From Erwinia sp. SLM-02 (GTDB lineage Bacteria; Pseudomonadota; Gammaproteobacteria; Enterobacterales; Enterobacteriaceae), in contig NZ_JAQISN010000001.1 of assembly GCF_037450285.1 (NCBI RefSeq), forward strand, positions 1,116,001 through 1,180,000: a DNA stretch of 64,000 nt, in the 5' to 3' direction. The position numbers and the translations under genes are program-made. This document shows, one piece after another, positions 26,220 to 35,667 of the stretch (its first letter is position 1; every line of letters starts with the position of its first letter). The notes under the pieces are model-generated. The model searched no databases. It had not been told where the DNA came from and worked only from the letters and a program-made list of their open reading frames with translations.

Positions 26220-26801
26220 ATGGGACAGATTAGCCGGGTTTATGCGGTATGGATGGCGGTCATGCTGATAACCGCCTGCACCAGTAAGCCAAACCTGCCG
26301 CCGACCGATACCATTGTAGCGGTCAAACCGATTGCGTCCGGCATTATCGCCAGCTCTGAAAAATACAGTTATCGCTTCTTCCGCGATGGCACGCCGCAGG
26401 AATATCAGCGCTACAAAACGTTTTATGAACGCTTTCATCAGCAGGCTTCCGGGGTAAAAGTTAGCTTTTTGGTCAAAGAGCATGAGGTGACGGCGGAGTA
26501 CCTGGTGGTGGTGGATAAGCGCAAACTGGATGCCGGGCAGCATGCCGTGCTGGTGAATGAATATAAGGCTGCTCCGATTGATAACGATAACCTGGGCATC
26601 CTGTTTAAAGCTCAGGGTTTCTGGTCGTCCTCTCACGCACCCGAACTGGCTGCTCCTTACCGCCTGGACAGGCCGGTGGTGGTCTCCGTCAACGATAAAA
26701 CCCAGACGATAAGTACCCTGGGCACCATCGCCCTGATCCCCCTGTTGCCGCTGTTCCCGCTGGTGATGATGTACGGCTGTGCCACCGGGCCGTGTGTGTA
26801 A
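26220..26801 (+). CDS. lipoprotein; intact relative of repeat B
   Basis: A 193-residue predicted lipoprotein. A signal sequence (MGQISRVYAVWMAVML) ends in the lipobox LITAC with the lipidated Cys at about 21. The mature part is soluble with a C-terminal hydrophobic stretch (ALIPLLPLFPLVMM) and a last CATGPC. I do not know the function. AAAGGGAGA precedes the ATG. Its first ~15 codons and ribosome-binding site are homologous to repeat B, and decayed relatives are at 28650 and about 30236. Confidence 0.75.
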   Translation: MGQISRVYAVWMAVMLITACTSKPNLPPTDTIVAVKPIASGIIASSEKYSYRFFRDGTPQEYQRYKTFYERFHQQASGVKVSFLVKEHEVTAEYLVVVDKRKLDAGQHAVLVNEYKAAPIDNDNLGILFKAQGFWSSSHAPELAAPYRLDRPVVVSVNDKTQTISTLGTIALIPLLPLFPLVMMYGCATGPCV

Positions 26802-26831
26802 ACGCTGATGCGGGGGAGACGTTCCCTGAAA

Positions 26832-27176
26832 TCAGTGCCCGGCGCTGCGGGAAAGCACGTTCATCACAATCACTCCGCCGATAATCATACTTATCCCGAC
26901 GATCGCCCACGCATCAAGCGTCTGCTTAAAGATAAACACGCTGACCAGTGCCGTCAGCACAATACCCAGCCCACCCCAGATAGCATATGCGATGCCTAAC
27001 GGGATAACGCGCAGGGCCTGCGAGAGCATGTAGAAGGACAAAATATAACAGACTGCCATTGCGATCGTAGGCCACAGGCGGGTGAACTGAGCTGAACGTT
27101 GCAGGAATGAGGACGCCATGACTTCGGAGATAATGGCTGTCGCCAGTGAAGCATAAGCAATAAGAACGGGATTCAT
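26832..27176 (-). CDS. small multidrug resistance (EmrE-like) transporter
   Basis: A 114-residue SMR protein with four transmembrane helices. The essential membrane Glu is at about 18 in ATAIISEVMASSF. The conserved WPTIAMAVCYILSFYMLSQAL and GIAYAIWGGLGIV blocks and the C-terminal VLSRS match EmrE. It should act as a dimer exporting cationic drugs or guanidinium-like compounds by proton antiport. MNPVLI at 27176 is the natural start; a longer frame upstream is not needed. Confidence 0.9.
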   Translation of the reverse strand: MNPVLIAYASLATAIISEVMASSFLQRSAQFTRLWPTIAMAVCYILSFYMLSQALRVIPLGIAYAIWGGLGIVLTALVSVFIFKQTLDAWAIVGISMIIGGVIVMNVLSRSAGH

Positions 27177-27267
27177 AACGGACCATCTGTTAAAAAACAC
27201 GAACATACCATCCGGTATGTTTTCTTTCAACCGGCTCAATAACCGTCGTTGTGTCGAACCGTGCTTC

Positions 27268-27302
27268 CTTGGGACGGTTTAGTCGGGTGTCTGCCGCAGG
27301 CT
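27268..27302 (+). repeat. partial repeat B
   Basis: GGGACGGTTTAGTCGGGTGT followed by CTGCCGCAGG is a diverged fragment of the first part of unit B. It lies between the SMR and SDR genes. Confidence 0.55.
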
Positions 27303-27508
27303 CACCTTCCTCTGTCAGGTTCGTTAATCTCGCAAGCCCGTCGGAATCAGAAAACTCATCATTTCAAATCTGCAACGATGAGTTGCAAACCATTCTATTT
27401 TGAAAGTTATCGTTCGCAGATATGCTTCTTCCATCGCGACAACAAACGTCGTCGCCAACAAAAGATGACCCAATCAATCTATCCCTACTTAAATTAAGGA
27501 ATGACATC

Positions 27509-28258
27509 ATGAGTAAAAAACTTTCAGACAAAATTGCATTAGTCACCGGCGGCAGCTCTGGTATTGGCCTGGCATCGGCACAGGAACTGGCAGCGCAGGG
27601 CGCGACCGTGTACATCACCGGCCGCCGTCAGGAAGAACTGGATGCAGCGGTGGCCTTAATCGGACCGTCGGCCAAAGGTATCCGGGCCGATGCCTCCGTT
27701 CTGAGCGAACTCGACAGCGTGTTTTCAACAATTTTGAGCGAATCAGGCAGGCTGGACGTGCTGTTCGCCAATGCGGGTGGTGGCGATATGATGCCGCTGG
27801 GCGCGATTACCGAAGAGCACTTTGACCGCATTTTTGGCACCAACGTGCGCGGCGTGCTGTTCACCGTGCAGAAAGCGCTGCCGCTGATGAGCAAAGGCGC
27901 GTCCATCATTCTGACCGGCTCGACGGCAGCGGCGAAAGGTACGGCCAGCTTCAGCGTTTACAGCGCGAGTAAGGCCGCCGTCCGCAGCCTGGTGCGTTCG
28001 TGGGCGCTTGACCTGAAGGATCGTGGTATTCGTGTCAACGTGGTCAGCCCTGGCCCAATCCGCACGCCGGGTCTGGGCGGTCTGGTACCGGAAGAGCATC
28101 GTCAGGGGTTGTTTGACGCGCTGGCAGAGGGTGTGCCGCTGGGCCGTTTGGGCGAACCCGAAGAGATCGGTAAAACCGTGGCATTCTTAGCGTCTGACGA
28201 TGCGAGTTTCATCAACGCGGCGGAAATATACGTTGATGGTGGGTTAGCGCAGATTTGA
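27509..28258 (+). CDS. short-chain dehydrogenase/reductase
   Basis: A 249-residue classical SDR. The NAD(P) motif is TGGSSGIGLASA (about 13-24), ANAGGGD (about 89-95) stabilises the fold, and the catalytic Ser-Tyr-Lys appear as LTGSTAA (about 138-144) and YSASKAA (about 154-160). The substrate is unknown. AAGGA precedes the ATG at 27509, which begins the normal MSKKLSDKIALVTGG start. Confidence 0.9.
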   Translation: MSKKLSDKIALVTGGSSGIGLASAQELAAQGATVYITGRRQEELDAAVALIGPSAKGIRADASVLSELDSVFSTILSESGRLDVLFANAGGGDMMPLGAITEEHFDRIFGTNVRGVLFTVQKALPLMSKGASIILTGSTAAAKGTASFSVYSASKAAVRSLVRSWALDLKDRGIRVNVVSPGPIRTPGLGGLVPEEHRQGLFDALAEGVPLGRLGEPEEIGKTVAFLASDDASFINAAEIYVDGGLAQI

Positions 28259-28370
28259 TTCGCGGCCAGAGCAGCACTTCACGTGTCGGAGTTAAAGGAA
28301 AGCGCTGCACGTATAGCACCTAGCGAATTGGGGCGGGTGGGAGCGTCGCTTTAATTTCCGCGACTGGCGT

Positions 28371-28572
28371 ATCGGGGCTGGCCGGAACACGGACTTGCTG
28401 CCACATCCCTGTTCGCTCGGTCTGGCAAGTCCTTGTGCTCGGGAATGTCGCTTTAATTTCCGCGACTGGCTTATCGGGGCTGGCCGGAACACGGACCCGC
28501 TGCCACATCCCTGTTCGCTCGGCCTCGCACATCCCTGTACTCGGACGGTCCGCTTTTCCGGCCAGCCCCGAT
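28371..28572 (+). repeat. repeat A12-A13 tandem
   Basis: Left ends at 28371 and 28473 and one right end at 28562-28572. The final right end reads CCGGCCAGCC, complementary to the left GGCTGGCCGG. That is a possible compensatory match keeping the hairpin. Hairpin H and a B unit follow. Confidence 0.8.
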
Positions 28573-28649
28573 TGCCTGATTGCTTTGGTGTTGCTGCTGG
28601 AACAACTGATTTCTTCTGGCAGCAACACATGTTCTGAAGGGGAACCGTT

Positions 28650-28814
28650 ACGGGACAGGTTAGCCGGGTGTCTGCCGCAGGGATGGCGGTAATTCTGATA
28701 GCCGCATGTATCGATACGCCAAATCTACCGCCTGCTAAATACAAATTGGCTGAGCCGAGTTATGGAGCGCAGAAAGATCGTCATGAGATTGTGCCTGCCT
28801 GTACTTCAATCTGA
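28650..28814 (+). pseudogene. truncated lipoprotein gene fused to repeat B
   Basis: The frame starts at ACG where an ATG is expected, reads GQVSRVSAAG exactly as in repeat B, then continues MAVILIAACIDTPNLPP like the intact lipoprotein (MAVMLITACTSKPNLPP). It stops after 54 codons, so the mature domain is lost. Use of the internal ATG at 28683 would still make a ~43-residue lipoprotein. This copy links the repeats to the gene. Confidence 0.7.
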
Positions 28815-28966
28815 AAACATAAGCTTGTAAACATAATGTGCATAATGTACTTTTTTGTTCGCGGTTTAATGAGGTAAAGACGTCTGTTCACAAGAACTGA
28901 CGTGTACAAACTGCATCGCCAAATGTAAGAACCTGAAGAATTCTTAAACTAAGGAACGTGCTGAAA

Positions 28967-29590
28967 ATGAGTAACACAATATCAATGGCTCCTGCAGGTT
29001 ATTCCAGCGTGCCGGCCGGGCATGTGGCCACTGTGGTTACCTGTCTGGAGATGCTGGAGAAACCGAGGGTCAGGCAGGGTGAGCTTCCTGCTGGTGTTAC
29101 GCTGGAAGTTATCGATAGCACAGATATGAATCGCTACCGTAAATTATACCGTCACGTTGGAGAAGAATGGCTTTGGTTTTCTCGCATTATCATGAAGGAC
29201 CACAAACTTGCAGAAATACTGGAAGATAAGAATGTAGTCGTTTATGCGCTGCAATGTGACGGCAAAGATATCGGCATCCTTGAACTGGATTATCGTGTAG
29301 CTGGCGAATGTGAACTTGCTTTTTTTGGCCTGACTTCGCAGGCGACGGGTAAGGGGTTGGGGCGATGTTTGATGGATGCAGCCATCTTTATGGTTTGGAA
29401 TAAACCCGTCAGTCGCTTTTGGGTTCACACCTGTACATTCGATCATCCCGCCGCGCTAAATTTTTACATCCGTTCGGGTTTCCAACCTTATGCTATTCAG
29501 ATTGAGGTTGCACCAGACCCAAGATTAACCGGGTATCTTCCAGAAAATGCTGCTCCTCATATCCCTCTGCTAAAAACCGGCAGGGGTTGA
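28967..29590 (+). CDS. GNAT family N-acetyltransferase
   Basis: A 207-residue GNAT protein. Motif A is seen as AFFGLTSQATGKGLGRCLMDAAI (about 120-142, with the Gln/Thr-x-x-Gly-x-Gly core). The C-terminal motif B is HTCTFDHPAALNFYIRSGFQPY (about 154-175). The substrate is unknown. AAGGA lies upstream; a GTG at 28958 is an alternative start. It is flanked by repeat arrays on both sides. Confidence 0.82.
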   Translation: MSNTISMAPAGYSSVPAGHVATVVTCLEMLEKPRVRQGELPAGVTLEVIDSTDMNRYRKLYRHVGEEWLWFSRIIMKDHKLAEILEDKNVVVYALQCDGKDIGILELDYRVAGECELAFFGLTSQATGKGLGRCLMDAAIFMVWNKPVSRFWVHTCTFDHPAALNFYIRSGFQPYAIQIEVAPDPRLTGYLPENAAPHIPLLKTGRG

Positions 29591-29710
29591 AGTAAGTAAT
29601 CCTGGAGCCTTCCCCTCTGTAACAGATTCAACCGCGAATTAGCTTTTAACGATCTTATTAAGTCTTATGATCTGGACGGATTCCGTCGCTTCAGTTTCCG
29701 TGACTGGCTT

Positions 29711-30172
29711 ATCGGGGCTAGCCGGAACGCGGACCCGCTGCCACATCCCTGTTCGTTCGGGAGCGTCGCTTTAATTTCCGCGACTGACGTATCGGGGCTG
29801 GCCGGAACACGGACCCGCTGCCACGTCCCTGTTCGCTCCGGAGCGTCGCTTTAATTTCCGCGACTGGCGTATCGGGGCTGGCCGGAACACGGACCCGCTG
29901 CCACATCCCTGTTCGCTCGGCCTCGCACATCCCTGTACCTGGTGAGTCGCTTTAGATTCAGCGCCTGGCGTATCGGGGCTGGCCGGAACGCGGACCCGCT
30001 ATCAAGTTCTTGTCCGCTCGGCCTCGCACCTCCCTGTACCTGGTGAGTCGCTTTAGATTCAGCGCCTGGCGTATCGGGGCTGGCCGGAACACGGACCCGC
30101 TGCCACGTCCCTGTTCGCTCGGCCTCGCACCTCCCTGTGCTCGGACGGTCCGCTTTTCCGTCCAGCCCCGAT
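29711..30172 (+). repeat. repeat A14-A18 array (five left ends, one right end)
   Basis: Left ends start at 29711, 29791, 29871, 29972 and 30073; only one right end (30162-30172) follows. Steps are about 80 or about 101 bases, set by two kinds of module junction. This is the longest A array in the window. Confidence 0.82.
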
Positions 30173-30211
30173 TGCCTGCATGCATTGGTGCTGCTGCAAC
30201 AACTGTGCCTT

Positions 30212-30296
30212 ATCCGGCAGCAACGCAAAGACTCAAAAGGGAGACAGTAACGGGACGGGTTTCGACTGGTCATGATGTATGGCTGTATTTGTGAGG
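30212..30296 (+). pseudogene. internal-deletion relic of the lipoprotein gene
   Basis: After hairpin H and an AAAGGGAGACAGTA start region (ACG instead of ATG), GGGACGGG is followed within a few bases by CTGGTCATGATGTATGGCTG. That stretch matches the 3' end of the intact lipoprotein gene (CTGGTGATGATGTACGGCTG, near 26759). The whole middle of the gene is missing. Confidence 0.55.
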
Positions 30297-30559
30297 TAGT
30301 ATGCGGTTTAGAAAACATGAAAAGTGCAGACGTCGATTAAAGAACCCCCAGTATGTTTTTACTTAACCAGTGGCAGCATCCCGAAACAATTAGAGTACCA
30401 ATGATTCGCTTAATACAGGTCTAGAATAAGGGTTTAGCAAAAAAACTATTTTAAAGATAATTTCTTTCCCTTCTCGTATACTCACAGTGTGTTAATCGCT
30501 ATTCTTCTTGCCAAAAGTTTTTTTCATCATGATCTCAAACCAATGTGAAAGGATGCATC

Positions 30560-31747
30560 ATGGCAATTACTACAACCGATGAAATAAAAGAGTTATTATC
30601 TAAAGTTAGTAGGGGTGTCGTTAAAATGATTCCGTACATGACGGTTTTATCAGGTATGATAATATGGAGTTATTTGAATAATATTGGTAGGTTGGATTTG
30701 TTAATGGATTCATTTTCTATTAACATTGGCCTGGTATCTTTATTAATATCCTCAATTATATTGTCCTGTTCTATAGGGGTGATACTCACTTTGCCAAGCG
30801 CAATACTTATCTTACATCACTCAATTATCCCGGACTTAGTTAAGAAACCTTTTTCCTTACCATGGTTTGGTTGGGGTTTATGTGTACTTTTTTTAATTAT
30901 AGCATTTCTTCCTGGTATTTCAGGTATGAAAGAAATGGCTCTATCACCTTTAAAACTTTCTTTTGTAATCGCAATACTATCTTTGGCTATTTGTATCATG
31001 TTTTCACTAATGAATGATGATTTCATTGCTAATGATTTTTTAGATAAACTTAATAATATTTTTAGGATGTTGGTGGCATCAATTTTATTGACATCCTCCA
31101 CTTTATCTATATCGATTCCTGTTACTTTTCTTATGAAGAATAGCTCGGGTGAAAGCATTGTATCACTGATGATAGCGTTGGTTTTCATGCTCGCATTTGC
31201 GTTCTTGTCGTTTCTCCCTGCAATAGTCTACTATAAAGAAGTAATGAAGAAACCATTTAAAAATGAAGTTGGGGCTATTATTCCATTAGCAAAGAAAATA
31301 TCTATAACTGCTATTATATGCATTATATTTACATCATTACTATTCCCTAATGTGTCTACTTCATTAATTAGTAGCTCTCTTTATTTTACCGGGATTACTG
31401 ATAATAGAAACCACCAGTTTTTAGTCAGTTCTGAGAGTTATCAACCTGAAATGTTCCCTCAGCATATATGGATGACCACGACAAAAGATAAAATAGAGAA
31501 AGGATTTTTTATATATGGTTTAAGGATGTTTTCATTAGGTGATAAGAGTTTAATATGTCCAGATAGTGTTGGTAATTTAAAACGTATTGTTAATAGAGTG
31601 AATTATGATTCCCTCCGATTTTCAGACAATAATCAGAATTCCATAAAATTAAAAGAAATGACGAGTATTTGTGTGGTTATGACCAGTGAAGACGCTCAAC
31701 AATGGGATACACTATTTTATAGTGAAGATAAAGATAAAGATAAATGA
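30560..31747 (+). CDS. orphan multi-pass membrane protein, AT-rich
   Basis: A 395-residue protein with about six to eight transmembrane segments in the first 290 residues (for example GLVSLLISSIILSCSIGVIL and ISITAIICIIFTSLLFP). A soluble C-terminal domain of about 110 residues ends in EDKDKDK. No family is recognised. Its strongly AT-rich composition and rare codons contrast with every neighbour, which points to recent transfer. GAAAGGA precedes the ATG. Repeats flank it on both sides. Confidence 0.7.
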   Translation: MAITTTDEIKELLSKVSRGVVKMIPYMTVLSGMIIWSYLNNIGRLDLLMDSFSINIGLVSLLISSIILSCSIGVILTLPSAILILHHSIIPDLVKKPFSLPWFGWGLCVLFLIIAFLPGISGMKEMALSPLKLSFVIAILSLAICIMFSLMNDDFIANDFLDKLNNIFRMLVASILLTSSTLSISIPVTFLMKNSSGESIVSLMIALVFMLAFAFLSFLPAIVYYKEVMKKPFKNEVGAIIPLAKKISITAIICIIFTSLLFPNVSTSLISSSLYFTGITDNRNHQFLVSSESYQPEMFPQHIWMTTTKDKIEKGFFIYGLRMFSLGDKSLICPDSVGNLKRIVNRVNYDSLRFSDNNQNSIKLKEMTSICVVMTSEDAQQWDTLFYSEDKDKDK

Positions 31748-31775
31748 TATTGCTGGCATAACATCACACTCAATT

Positions 31776-32552
31776 CAGCAACGCAACGATTCAAAAGGGG
31801 GACCGTAACGGGACAGGTTAGCCGGGTGTCTGCCGCAGGGATGCGGCAGTCAAGCCCCCATGGATGGGTTCACGGCGACCCGGCGATCTGCCCGTTACGG
31901 TCGCCCGTGGGCACCGAACTGTTTTCCGCCAGCCCCAATCACCTGAACGTTTCTGAATTTCTGAACTGCTGCATGAACAACCGTCCCTTTCCTGGCAGCA
32001 ATGAAATTATCCAAAAGGGAGACCGTAACGGGACAGGTTAGCCGGGTGTCTGCCGCAGGGACGCGGCAGTCAAGCCCCCAGGGAGGGGTTCACGGCGACC
32101 CGGCGATCTGCCCGTTACGGTCGCCCGTGGGCACCGAACTGTTTTCCGCCAGCCCCAATCGCCTGAACGTTTCTGAATTTCTGCCTTAACAACCGTGCAT
32201 TACCCGGTAGCAACACAATTATCCAAAAAGGGGGACCGTAACGGGACAGGTTAGCCGGGTGTCTGCCGCAGGGATGCGGCAGCCAAGCCTACAGGGAGGT
32301 ATTTACGGCGACCCGGCGATCTGCCCGTAACGGTCGCCCCGTTCACGGACCTCACCGCAAAAAGTCTCCGAACGGCCAGAATAGCGATCGTCCTCTGGCA
32401 GCAATGCAACGATTCAAAAGGGGGACCGTAACGGGACAGGTTAGCCGGGTGTCTGCCGCAGGGATGCGGCAGCCAAGCCCCCAGGGATGGGTTCACGGCG
32501 CCCCGGCGATCTGCCCGTTACGGTCCCCCGATGGGCACCGAACCCCCAGCAA
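31776..32552 (+). repeat. repeat B7-B10 tandem array
   Basis: Four B units start near 31776, 31994, 32206 and 32397, all with GTAACGGGACAGG (start codon ACG). The first two end in a diverged A right end (CCAGCCCCAAT, for example 31929-31939) with no matching left end. The array abuts the stop of the siderophore-binding-protein gene on the opposite strand. Confidence 0.82.
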
Positions 32553-32553
32553 C

Positions 32554-33687
32554 CTACTTAACCGGATGATACTCAATATTAATCGGCTCATCCGGCAGCC
32601 TGGTAAACTTCTGGATAATCTGGTGATAATCCGCCGTCGGATCCACATCCTTAAACTGCTGCGGATAAAAATCCTTCGCCAGCATCTCAATGCCGATAAT
32701 ATTGTACGGATGATTGTAGAAATGATGGTAAACCGCCGCCACCTTGCCCGCCTTCACCGCCGGAATATCCTTCACCCCGTTACGATTGCGCAGGCGATCG
32801 AAACTCTCTTTGATCTCCTCAACGCTGGTGTTGTAGCCCAGTGGGATCACCGTACTCGCCTTGCCGCCGCGCTTTGAACCGCTCATCACGTAGTAATCAG
32901 GATCCATTGAAATCACCTTTTCCACCGCAACGTTTCCGCTGGTGCCCGGCAGCAGCTCGGAGCCGATGTTGCGCGCGCCCGTGGCCTCAACCAAAGCACC
33001 CCAGCCGTTACGACCGTGGGTAAAGCAGCAGGCATCGCCGCCGCCGCCGATACCGGCAATCGGCTCAACGAACACCAGCGGCTTCGGTGAAATATCCTTC
33101 ACCCTGTTTTGAATCGCAGTCAGCTTCTGCTGATAGAAATCGGTATAGGCTTTGGCATTGTCTTCCTGGTTCAGCACCTTGCCCAGCAGGGTCACGCTGG
33201 CAGCGGTGTTCTGTACCGGATGCAGCTCCACGTCCACGAACAGCACCGGAATATTCAGCGCCGCCAGCTGCTTCAGCACGCCGGTCTGCTGGAGCGACGG
33301 CTTCGCGCGCAGCTGGGCAATCATCAGGTCCGGATGTTTGGCGATCACCGTTTCCAGATTCACTTCACCCTGGTCAGAAAAGCCCATATCAAGGATTTTC
33401 TCAGACTGCGGCCAGCGGCTTTTCAGCATATTCCAGCTGCCGGTATCCTGCTTCTTCAGCAGGTTGTTCCAGGAGACCACGCGCTTAAACGGATTGTCGC
33501 GGTCAAGCAGGGCGAGGCTGAGGATCTCGCGTCCGTCCTGCAGGATAATACGCTGCGGCTCCTGTTTGATCACCACCTGCTGGCCGTCCATATCGGTCAC
33601 GGTCAGCGGATAAGTGGTGGCGAACGCCAGGGCGGGCAGGGTTGTAACAAGGAGAGCGGAAAGCTTCAAAGCGGGAACAGTTTTCAT
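32554..33687 (-). CDS. iron-siderophore ABC substrate-binding protein
   Basis: A 377-residue periplasmic binding protein of the FecB/FepB/BtuF class. The signal peptide ends near ALAFATTYP (about 23). The Fe-chelate binding fold begins with TDMDGQQVVIKQEPQRIIL (about 31-49) and has PDLMIAQLRAKPS (about 118-130). A central GIGGGGDACCFTHG is unusual. It stands alone, with no permease or ATPase nearby, so it must use a transporter encoded elsewhere. A Fur box precedes it. Confidence 0.85.
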   Translation of the reverse strand: MKTVPALKLSALLVTTLPALAFATTYPLTVTDMDGQQVVIKQEPQRIILQDGREILSLALLDRDNPFKRVVSWNNLLKKQDTGSWNMLKSRWPQSEKILDMGFSDQGEVNLETVIAKHPDLMIAQLRAKPSLQQTGVLKQLAALNIPVLFVDVELHPVQNTAASVTLLGKVLNQEDNAKAYTDFYQQKLTAIQNRVKDISPKPLVFVEPIAGIGGGGDACCFTHGRNGWGALVEATGARNIGSELLPGTSGNVAVEKVISMDPDYYVMSGSKRGGKASTVIPLGYNTSVEEIKESFDRLRNRNGVKDIPAVKAGKVAAVYHHFYNHPYNIIGIEMLAKDFYPQQFKDVDPTADYHQIIQKFTRLPDEPINIEYHPVK

Positions 33688-33713
33688 ATTCGGAAAGACT
33701 CAGAATAAAAGGT

Positions 33714-33732
33714 GATGATAATTATTCTCATT
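33714..33732 (-). promoter_or_regulatory. Fur box of the siderophore-binding protein
   Basis: GATGATAATTATTCTCATT matches the 19-bp Fur consensus at 12 positions by eye and lies 27 bases before the start. Iron-dependent repression is expected. Confidence 0.6.
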
Positions 33733-34105
33733 TTTATCTAAACGGCATCTAAACTTTGTAACATTTTTATAAAAAATTCACATTTTCCCCTTTATCTGCA
33801 TCTGTAACTCAAACTCCCTCCGTTTCCATCGGGTGGTCTACCAGGATACCGGCAAGGCGCTTGCCGTTCGCAAGCCATGAAGAACCGCAGCAAACCACAT
33901 CGACTACCTTCAGGTTATCTTGTCATTACATTGAAAAATAAGTATTAATTTAAATAAACTTACTCATTAGTAATAAATTTAAACGCATATTGTGATCTTG
34001 CTCGCTTTTCCGTGCGGATTGTTTGGACAAAAAAGGCGCAATAAATAATAGTGATTGAATAATAAATCATGCTCGAATAATTATTCACAGCGGAGATAAA
34101 AAAAG
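33733..34105. other. intergenic region before the sugar ABC operon
   Basis: About 370 bases with no gene. It holds a perfect small hairpin (CGGCAAG-GCG-CTTGCCG, 33850-33866) and an AT-rich promoter region. A CRP-like half-palindrome (TGTGATCTTGCTCGCT, 33991-34006) suits a catabolite-controlled sugar operon. Confidence 0.45.
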
Positions 34106-35044
<939 letters not shown>

Positions 35045-35055
35045 TCCGGGAGCCG

Positions 35056-35667
35056 ATGATGGTGACGAAACTTCCGCTCGCCGTTCTGCTGAGCGCCAGC
35101 GTGCTGCTCAGCGGCTGTACGGTGGTTGACCTTGATGAAAACGGTCAGCCGATCCTGCCAAAGGATCCGGCAGCGAAAGCCAGCTTTAGCAGTCAGACCC
35201 CGCAGCAGATCGCGCAGGAGAACTGGGACAGCAGGGTACTGAAAGGGGCGCAGGATCGCGCCCTCACCTGGAATGACATGAAGGCCAGAAGTGCCGCGCA
35301 GAAGCCGGAGACCAGCAGCAGCGTCTTTGTTCAGGCCGCCGGAATGGTGACCGCGGTCAGCGATGCTGCCGACCGGGAACGCCTGTTGACGGTGACCATT
35401 AATGGCGAATCGGTGCCGGTCGCTATCGGCCCGGTTATCCGCAGCAACGCCATTCGCGATGCGGCCGGATTCAAATTTGAAGAATTCACCAACCAGGTGC
35501 AGTTCGCCAGGCTGACCAAAGCGCTGAACCAGCATAACGTTCAGCAGTTGCCGAAGATCGACGGCAGCTGGGTGGGCAAACCCGTTCAGCTGACGCTGGC
35601 CGTGACCCTGCAACCGCAGCGGATTGAGGATGCGGTCGCCGTGGTGATCAAGCAGGAGCAGCCGTAA
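35056..35667 (+). CDS. DUF2291 lipoprotein
   Basis: A 203-residue protein with a lipoprotein signal (LLSASVLLSGC, lipobox LLSGC, Cys about 21), then the DUF2291 domain starting VVDLDENGQPILP. DUF2291 proteins occur next to RbsABC-type sugar transporters and have no established role. A helper of the periplasmic binding protein is a guess. Starts at 35056 or 35059 are both possible. The stop overlaps the ATPase start. Confidence 0.85.
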   Translation: MMVTKLPLAVLLSASVLLSGCTVVDLDENGQPILPKDPAAKASFSSQTPQQIAQENWDSRVLKGAQDRALTWNDMKARSAAQKPETSSSVFVQAAGMVTAVSDAADRERLLTVTINGESVPVAIGPVIRSNAIRDAAGFKFEEFTNQVQFARLTKALNQHNVQQLPKIDGSWVGKPVQLTLAVTLQPQRIEDAVAVVIKQEQP

